From JAXGMV01 sp040768445 (lineage in GTDB: Bacteria > Chloroflexota > Anaerolineae > Anaerolineales > Anaerolineaceae), in NCBI GenBank assembly GCA_040768445.1, contig JAXGMV010000001.1, positions 1,116,001-1,180,000 of the forward strand: a stretch of DNA of 64,000 nt, read 5' to 3'. This document shows positions 59,555 through 64,000 of this stretch, in pieces. Position 1 is the first letter of the stretch; every line of letters begins with the position of its first letter. The notes beneath the pieces are model-generated. The model saw nothing but the letters and a program-made list of their open reading frames with translations, did not search any database and had not been told where the DNA came from. The translations under genes and the position numbers were made by a program.

Positions 59555-60784
59555 ATGATTACACCTGAGAACCTTCAGCAAGTACAAAAACGTGTCAATG
59601 ACCAGCAGGAGGATATCCTCAAATTCCTGCGGGAGATTATCGCCATCCCCAGCATGAACTCCCAGCTGGGTGAGGTAGGCGAACGGATTGCGGTTGAGAT
59701 GCGCAAACTGGGCTTTGACGAAGTCCGCTTTGACCGTATGGGTAACATCATGGGGCGCATTGGGGACGGCAAACGCGTGATCGTGTATGATTCGCACATC
59801 GATACCGTCGGCATCGGTGACCCGCACGAATGGAAGCATGACCCGTTCATCGGTAAAATTGAGGACGGCATCCTGTACGGGCGCGGCGCCTGCGACGAAA
59901 AGGGCAGCACCCCCGGCATGGTGTACGGACTTGCCATTGCAAAACAGTTGGGTTTGCTGGATGGCTGGACAGCCTGGTATTTTGGTAACATGGAAGAATG
60001 GTGTGACGGCATCGCCCCCAACACCTTTGTTGAGGTGGACCCCGGAGTGAAGCCGGATTTCGTGGTGATCGGTGAGCCGACCAAAATGCAGGTTTACCGC
60101 GGCCACAAGGGGCGCATTGAACTGCAGGTGGTTTCCAAGGGGCGCAGTGCGCATGCCGCCAGCAATCACCTGGGTGATAATGCCATCTACAACCTGCTGC
60201 CGGTGATCGCCGGCATTCGCGACCTTGAGTCGCAGTTGGGCGACCATCCTTTCCTCGGCAACGGCAAGATCACCGTCAGTGATATGAAGGTACAGACCCC
60301 CAGCATCAACGCAGTGCCGGATGAAGCCATCATTTTCATTGACCGCCGCATGACCTTCGGTGAGACCAAAGAAGATGCCATTGCCCAGGTGGAAGCGCTG
60401 ATCCCGCCAGAGTTGAAGGACCGGGTTAAGGTGGAACCGCTGTTCTACGATGAACCGTCTTACACCGGCTTTGTGTTTGAAGTGGACAAGTACTTCCCGG
60501 CCTGGATGCTGGAGGAAACGCACCCGCTGGTGCAGACGGGACTGGAACTGCGGCGCATGATCGGCCTGCCGGATGTGCCGGCCGGCAAGTGGGATTTCAG
60601 CACTAACGGCATTTACTGGGCCGGCAAAGCGGGCATCCCCTGCATCGGTTTTGCGCCCGGCGACGAAGTCACCGCCCACACAGTAAATGACTGCGTGCCG
60701 CTGGCAGATGTGATCAAATCCACCGAGTTTTATGCGCTCTTCCCGGCGCTGTTAAAGCAAAATTTTAAAAAGCAGACGTTTTGA
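59555..60784 (+). CDS. ygeY: YgeY-family M20 metallohydrolase
   Basis: The 409-residue M20 enzyme has metal-site segments YDSHIDTVGIG, GRGACDEKGS and FGNMEEWCDG, and a dimerisation domain beginning GHKGRIELQVVSKGRSAHAA. The sequence style (IPSMNSQLGEVGERIA, DKGS-type motif, TNGIYWAGKAGIPCIGFAPG) matches the YgeY group of putative selenium-dependent purine-catabolism hydrolases. The exact substrate is not established. AAGGAGAAG precedes the start. It lies 24 bases before ygeW, as in the E. coli ygeW-ygeX-ygeY cluster, but ygeX is missing here. Confidence 0.8.
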   Translation: MITPENLQQVQKRVNDQQEDILKFLREIIAIPSMNSQLGEVGERIAVEMRKLGFDEVRFDRMGNIMGRIGDGKRVIVYDSHIDTVGIGDPHEWKHDPFIGKIEDGILYGRGACDEKGSTPGMVYGLAIAKQLGLLDGWTAWYFGNMEEWCDGIAPNTFVEVDPGVKPDFVVIGEPTKMQVYRGHKGRIELQVVSKGRSAHAASNHLGDNAIYNLLPVIAGIRDLESQLGDHPFLGNGKITVSDMKVQTPSINAVPDEAIIFIDRRMTFGETKEDAIAQVEALIPPELKDRVKVEPLFYDEPSYTGFVFEVDKYFPAWMLEETHPLVQTGLELRRMIGLPDVPAGKWDFSTNGIYWAGKAGIPCIGFAPGDEVTAHTVNDCVPLADVIKSTEFYALFPALLKQNFKKQTF

Positions 60785-60808
60785 ACTTATTTTCCAAGGA
60801 GCAACCAG

Positions 60809-61786
60809 ATGCAAACGTTTTTAAAAGGCCGAGACCTGATCAGTGATCTTGATTTTTCGAAGGAAGAAGTTGAAACTGTCCTTGAGGTGGCATTTGACCT
60901 GAAGCGCAAGCGAGCGCTGGGCGAGCCGCACCCTTACCTGCGCGACAAGGTGCTGGCGATGCTGTTCTTCTTTTCGAGCACACGCACACGCGGCTCTTTT
61001 GAAGCCGGCATGGCACAGCTGGGCGGTCACGGTGCCTTCATTGAAAGCACCACCACGCAGATCAAGCACGGTGACACCGCCAAGGAAATCGGCGAGATTT
61101 ACGGGCGTTATTTTGACGGTATTGCCATCCGCCACTGCGATTGGGCTGTCGGTAACAAGTATTTGAACGAAGTTGCACAGTTCTCGCGCGTGCCTGTGCT
61201 CAACATGCAGTGTGATGTGTACCACCCCTTCCAGTGCCTGGCAGACCTGATGACCATCATTGAGAAGAAGGGACGCGACCTGCGCAAGAAGAAGGTGGTC
61301 GTCTCATGGGCATATGCTTCTTCTTATCTCAAACCTATCTCGGTACCGCAGTCACTCATCCTGCAGCTGCCGCGTTTTGGCATGGACGTGACGCTCTCAT
61401 ACCCCGAAGAGTTCAAACTGATGCCAGAGATAGAAGAGGAAGCAAAGGCACAGGCGAAGAAGTTCAAGACTAACTTCGAAATTGTGCACGACATGAAAGA
61501 GGGCTTTAAAGATGCTGACGTGGTATATGCCAAGTCTTGGGGTCCGCTGCTGACCACCGATGATGCAAAGGAAGGCCAGCGCATCCAGGATATGTACAGA
61601 GACTGGATTGTCGATACTGATAAGATGAAGGCTGCCAAGGACGATGCCATTTACATGCATCCCCTGCCAGCTGACCGCGATATCGAAGTGACCACCGAGG
61701 TAATCGATGGGCCGGCTTCGGTGGTTTACGATGAAGCTGAGAACCGCCTGCATGCCCAAAAAGCCGTCATGGCGCTGACGATGTAA
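60809..61786 (+). CDS. ygeW: YgeW-like knotted carbamoyltransferase
   Basis: The 325-residue protein belongs to the aspartate/ornithine carbamoyltransferase fold. S57-T-R-T-R61 binds carbamoyl phosphate, DVYHPFQCLADLMT replaces the usual HPxQ (Cys to Phe), and MHPLPADRDIEVTTEVIDGP closes the site. The YgeW group has a trefoil knot and an unsettled substrate, possibly a purine-catabolism intermediate. It is cotranscribed with the YgeY-like hydrolase and followed by a strong terminator. Ornithine carbamoyltransferase is less likely. Confidence 0.82.
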   Translation: MQTFLKGRDLISDLDFSKEEVETVLEVAFDLKRKRALGEPHPYLRDKVLAMLFFFSSTRTRGSFEAGMAQLGGHGAFIESTTTQIKHGDTAKEIGEIYGRYFDGIAIRHCDWAVGNKYLNEVAQFSRVPVLNMQCDVYHPFQCLADLMTIIEKKGRDLRKKKVVVSWAYASSYLKPISVPQSLILQLPRFGMDVTLSYPEEFKLMPEIEEEAKAQAKKFKTNFEIVHDMKEGFKDADVVYAKSWGPLLTTDDAKEGQRIQDMYRDWIVDTDKMKAAKDDAIYMHPLPADRDIEVTTEVIDGPASVVYDEAENRLHAQKAVMALTM

Positions 61787-61844
61787 GTGCTGCAAGACAA
61801 GATTGGCTGATAACCCAAGTCGATCAATAATAGGTCCTATGCAT

Positions 61845-61871
61845 GTAAACCGGCACGGCGTGCCGGTTTAC
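61845..61871 (+). terminator. Strong terminator after ygeW
   Basis: GTAAACCGGCAC / GTGCCGGTTTAC form a perfect 12-bp stem with a three-base loop, followed by TTTT. Confidence 0.85.
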
Positions 61872-61958
61872 TTTTGCCTGTTTCAAAGTCGTAATTTGCG
61901 TGTAAAATTGACGAGCGTTTGCACATCAATCACAACACAAGAAAGTCTCATCACCGTT

Positions 61959-63272
61959 ATGGCATCAGAACAAATCGCAACCGACATTCGATACCTCGCA
62001 GAAAACCACCCCGGCTACCTCGAACAAGTACAGCGCAATTACTGGCGCAATTTTGCGCTCTACATTCTTGAGGGATGTTTCTTCTCCTTCGGATTTGCGA
62101 TCTTTGCTTCTGATACCATCCTGCCATACCTGGTGTCCGAGCTGACCGGCAACCCGTTCCTGATCGGTCTTGTACCGGCGTTGAACTTCCTCGGCTATTA
62201 CCTGCCGCAGTTATTCAGCGCTTACTTTTCACAGAAGCTCTCACGGCGTAAGGGTATGGTGATCACCGTAGCGGTTGTGCAGCGCACCACCCTGTTACTG
62301 ATCACGCTGGCAGTCCAGACCATTTTCCACCTGCCTGAGCCCCTACCGCTGCTGCTGTTTTTCACAGCTTACTCGCTCTTCTGCTTCAGCAACGGCTTCA
62401 TCACCCCACCGTACACAGACCTGGTGAACAAGACCATCATCAGCCGGCGCGGGTTGTTCTATGGCTTACAGATTGCCGGCAGCAGCCTGGCAGGTTTTGC
62501 CGGTTCGATGATCGCCCGTCAGATGCTGGACAACCTGGCATTCCCCGCAAATTTCCAGCAGTTGTTCTGGATCGGGTTTCTGGTCTCGCTCTTCAGCCCG
62601 ATCGTGATGCTTTTCTACCGTGAGCAGCCCTACCCTGAACCGCACCCGGTTGAGCCGCTCGGCAACTTCTTCAAGGTGATCCCCGCTAAACTGCGCACGT
62701 ACCCACTGTTCACACGCGTGCTGTTAGCGCGCGGCCTCGTAGGGTTATCCTTCATGGCAACTGGCTTCTATGCTGTCTATGCTGTTAATCAGTACAACCT
62801 CAACCCGGGTACGGTGGCGGTTTTCACCATGGTCTCCCTGCTGACTCGCAGTGTGATGGGACTGGTTTGGGGTGCAGTCGGCGACTGGCATGGCTACAGG
62901 CTGGTGCTGGCGTGCCTGGCAGGTATGTTGGCGGTCCAGTCATTTCTGGCGATGGCAGTGCCGGATGCGCGCGTATTTTACATTGTGATGATGCTAACGG
63001 GAGCGATCAATGCTGCGCTGTATGTGGCCGACCCCAACCTGGTGTTTGAGACCACACCGCCGGCTGAGACCAGCCGCTTCATTGGCATCTCCAACACTGT
63101 CCTCGGCCCATTAATGGCGCTGGCGCCTCTGGTGGGCGGCCTGCTGGTTAATTATTTCAATTACCAGGCGTTGTTTGGAGCAGCAATGATCTTTGGACTG
63201 ATAGGTTTGATCTATGTCCTGCTGAAAGTGGAAGAGCCGCGCAGACTGAACGGTTTGATAAAACCAGAGTAG
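61959..63272 (+). CDS. MFS transporter
   Basis: The 437-residue protein has about twelve membrane helices in two halves and a basic loop after helix 2 (SQKLSRRKGMV) where the MFS motif A usually lies. The central loop near residues 215-235 is amphipathic. The substrate is unknown. The frame is open from 61803, across the terminator, but ATG 61959 gives the normal MFS N-terminus. The ribosome site is weak (GAAAG about 13 bases upstream). It may serve the preceding catabolic pair, although a terminator separates them. Confidence 0.8.
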   Translation: MASEQIATDIRYLAENHPGYLEQVQRNYWRNFALYILEGCFFSFGFAIFASDTILPYLVSELTGNPFLIGLVPALNFLGYYLPQLFSAYFSQKLSRRKGMVITVAVVQRTTLLLITLAVQTIFHLPEPLPLLLFFTAYSLFCFSNGFITPPYTDLVNKTIISRRGLFYGLQIAGSSLAGFAGSMIARQMLDNLAFPANFQQLFWIGFLVSLFSPIVMLFYREQPYPEPHPVEPLGNFFKVIPAKLRTYPLFTRVLLARGLVGLSFMATGFYAVYAVNQYNLNPGTVAVFTMVSLLTRSVMGLVWGAVGDWHGYRLVLACLAGMLAVQSFLAMAVPDARVFYIVMMLTGAINAALYVADPNLVFETTPPAETSRFIGISNTVLGPLMALAPLVGGLLVNYFNYQALFGAAMIFGLIGLIYVLLKVEEPRRLNGLIKPE

Positions 63273-63297
63273 TCAGGCCTTATCACAAAACAAACAA

Positions 63298-63320
63298 CTG
63301 CCGGCGATCAAAGCCGGCAG
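63298..63320. terminator. Terminator between convergent MFS and pirin genes
   Basis: CTGCCGGC / GCCGGCAG form an 8-bp stem with a 7-base loop. Read leftward it is followed by CAGTTGTTTGTTTT, read rightward by CTGTAATT, so it serves the pirin gene better. Confidence 0.65.
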
Positions 63321-63352
63321 CTGTAATTAACCAATAAGCTGTTTGCAATTCT

Positions 63353-64000
63353 TTAGCTGACGAAGGTGCCGTTCTCAAGGTCGCGCAGCGCCTGCATGAT
63401 CTCCTCGCGGGTGTTCATCACGAAGGGTCCATAGCGCGCAATCGGCTCACCGATCGGCCTACCCATCACCAACAGGAATGAGAAGGGTTGGTCACCAGTC
63501 TCAGCTTGCAAGGAACTACCATCTTCAAAGACGACCAGTACCGGCTGGACTGCATTGACGGTAACGTTAGCATAGTTACCGCCGCCGTCGTAGGCATAAG
63601 CAAAGACGGTGTGACCAATTGGCGTGTCAATGGTGAAGGCGCTCCCGGCGGGCAGGTGCACATCCAGGTAAACCGGTGCGACTGCAATCTTGGTCACCGG
63701 ACCGGTGCGGCCTTCATAACTGCCGGTGATCACCCGCACTGTTCCGCCGTTCTCAAGCTGCACAACGGGGATCTCGTCAGCCAGCACTTCCTGGTAACGC
63801 GGGGCGGTCATCTTTTCTGCAGCCGGCAGGTTGACCCACAGCTGGAAGCCGCTTAAGCCTGTATCACCGGGCTGCGGCATCTCTTCGTGCATGATGCCCC
63901 GCCCGGCGGTCATCCACTGCACATCGCCCGGGCCGATTACGCCGGCGTTGCCGATGCTGTCCTGGTGGCGCACCAGGCCGCGCTGCATGTAGGTCACCGT
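63353..64000 (-). CDS. Pirin-family protein, N-terminus beyond window
   Basis: The visible 215 residues form most of a bicupin pirin. VTYMQRGLVRHQDS continues the conserved N-terminal metal region, GDVQWMTAGRGIMHEE gives the remaining metal ligands, then FQLWVNLPA and the second cupin. The frame runs past 64000 without a start, so the gene is incomplete. Pirins bind iron or act as quercetin dioxygenases; the role here is open. Confidence 0.88.
   Translation of the reverse strand, partial: TVTYMQRGLVRHQDSIGNAGVIGPGDVQWMTAGRGIMHEEMPQPGDTGLSGFQLWVNLPAAEKMTAPRYQEVLADEIPVVQLENGGTVRVITGSYEGRTGPVTKIAVAPVYLDVHLPAGSAFTIDTPIGHTVFAYAYDGGGNYANVTVNAVQPVLVVFEDGSSLQAETGDQPFSFLLVMGRPIGEPIARYGPFVMNTREEIMQALRDLENGTFVS

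Noticed and set aside
59528..60679. Long antisense frame (383 codons) opposite the ygeY-like gene
   Set aside because: It is a shadow of codon bias in the real M20 hydrolase gene and contains no recognisable family motif.

Overview
The window looks like chromosomal DNA of a member of the Anaerolineae (phylum Chloroflexota). This is an inference from gene content and protein style: RNase J, a MarR-linked heterodimeric exporter, a DUF951 / MGDG-synthase-like glycosyltransferase / TsaE-TsaB-RimI operon, YgeY-YgeW, TIR plus beta-helix and BNR-repeat surface proteins. It is not a database result. Genes are dense, mostly moderately GC-rich, and often overlap by ATGA-type junctions. Promoters with a TATAAT box, often TGnTATAAT, are easy to find, and two genes appear to have leaderless transcripts.

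Region by region. 1-1008: the 5' part of a cyanase gene, divergent from a small beta-type carbonic anhydrase. 1027-6567: a methyltransferase, a TIR/membrane/beta-helix protein, a membrane protein, and a GT39-like membrane glycosyltransferase carrying five heptapeptide repeats. 6630-8420: a second copy of that glycosyltransferase survives only as its two ends, with an AbiEi/AbiEii toxin-antitoxin pair occupying the middle. 8496-11375: an AT-rich island with a DNA methyltransferase and a NotI-like Cys4 restriction endonuclease lies between an intact tRNA-Asn and a duplicated 23-bp piece of that tRNA. 11436-19338: DUF1801, PepT, MarR, a two-subunit ABC exporter and RNase J. 19661-23403: an AT-rich membrane protein, an orphan DNA methyltransferase and a small membrane protein.

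23465-35183 is the most interesting stretch. A leftward operon encodes four paralogous acyl-AMP-ligase-plus-carrier didomain proteins followed by one C-A-PCP-TE non-ribosomal peptide synthetase. Ahead of it lies a 46-codon relic of a further didomain gene that keeps both its ends, a ribosome-binding site and a good promoter. One condensation domain for five carriers suggests that several alternative acyl groups are delivered in trans to one amino acid, which the thioesterase then releases.

35190-64000 is mostly housekeeping. It holds galactokinase with GIY-YIG, TyrA-like and site-2-protease genes; the DUF951-GT-tsaE-tsaB-rimI operon; an ABC-2 exporter; adenosine deaminase; DUF488; a BNR lipoprotein; a CitE-like lyase; RNase D; and a beta-CASP nuclease. 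These are followed by tRNA-Ser, a ChrB-domain protein, an alpha-CTD-like zinc protein, a membrane-anchored lipase-like protein, a methyltransferase, a CAP/LysM protein, a beta-lactamase-fold hydrolase, a YgeY-YgeW purine-catabolism-type pair, an MFS transporter and an incomplete pirin.
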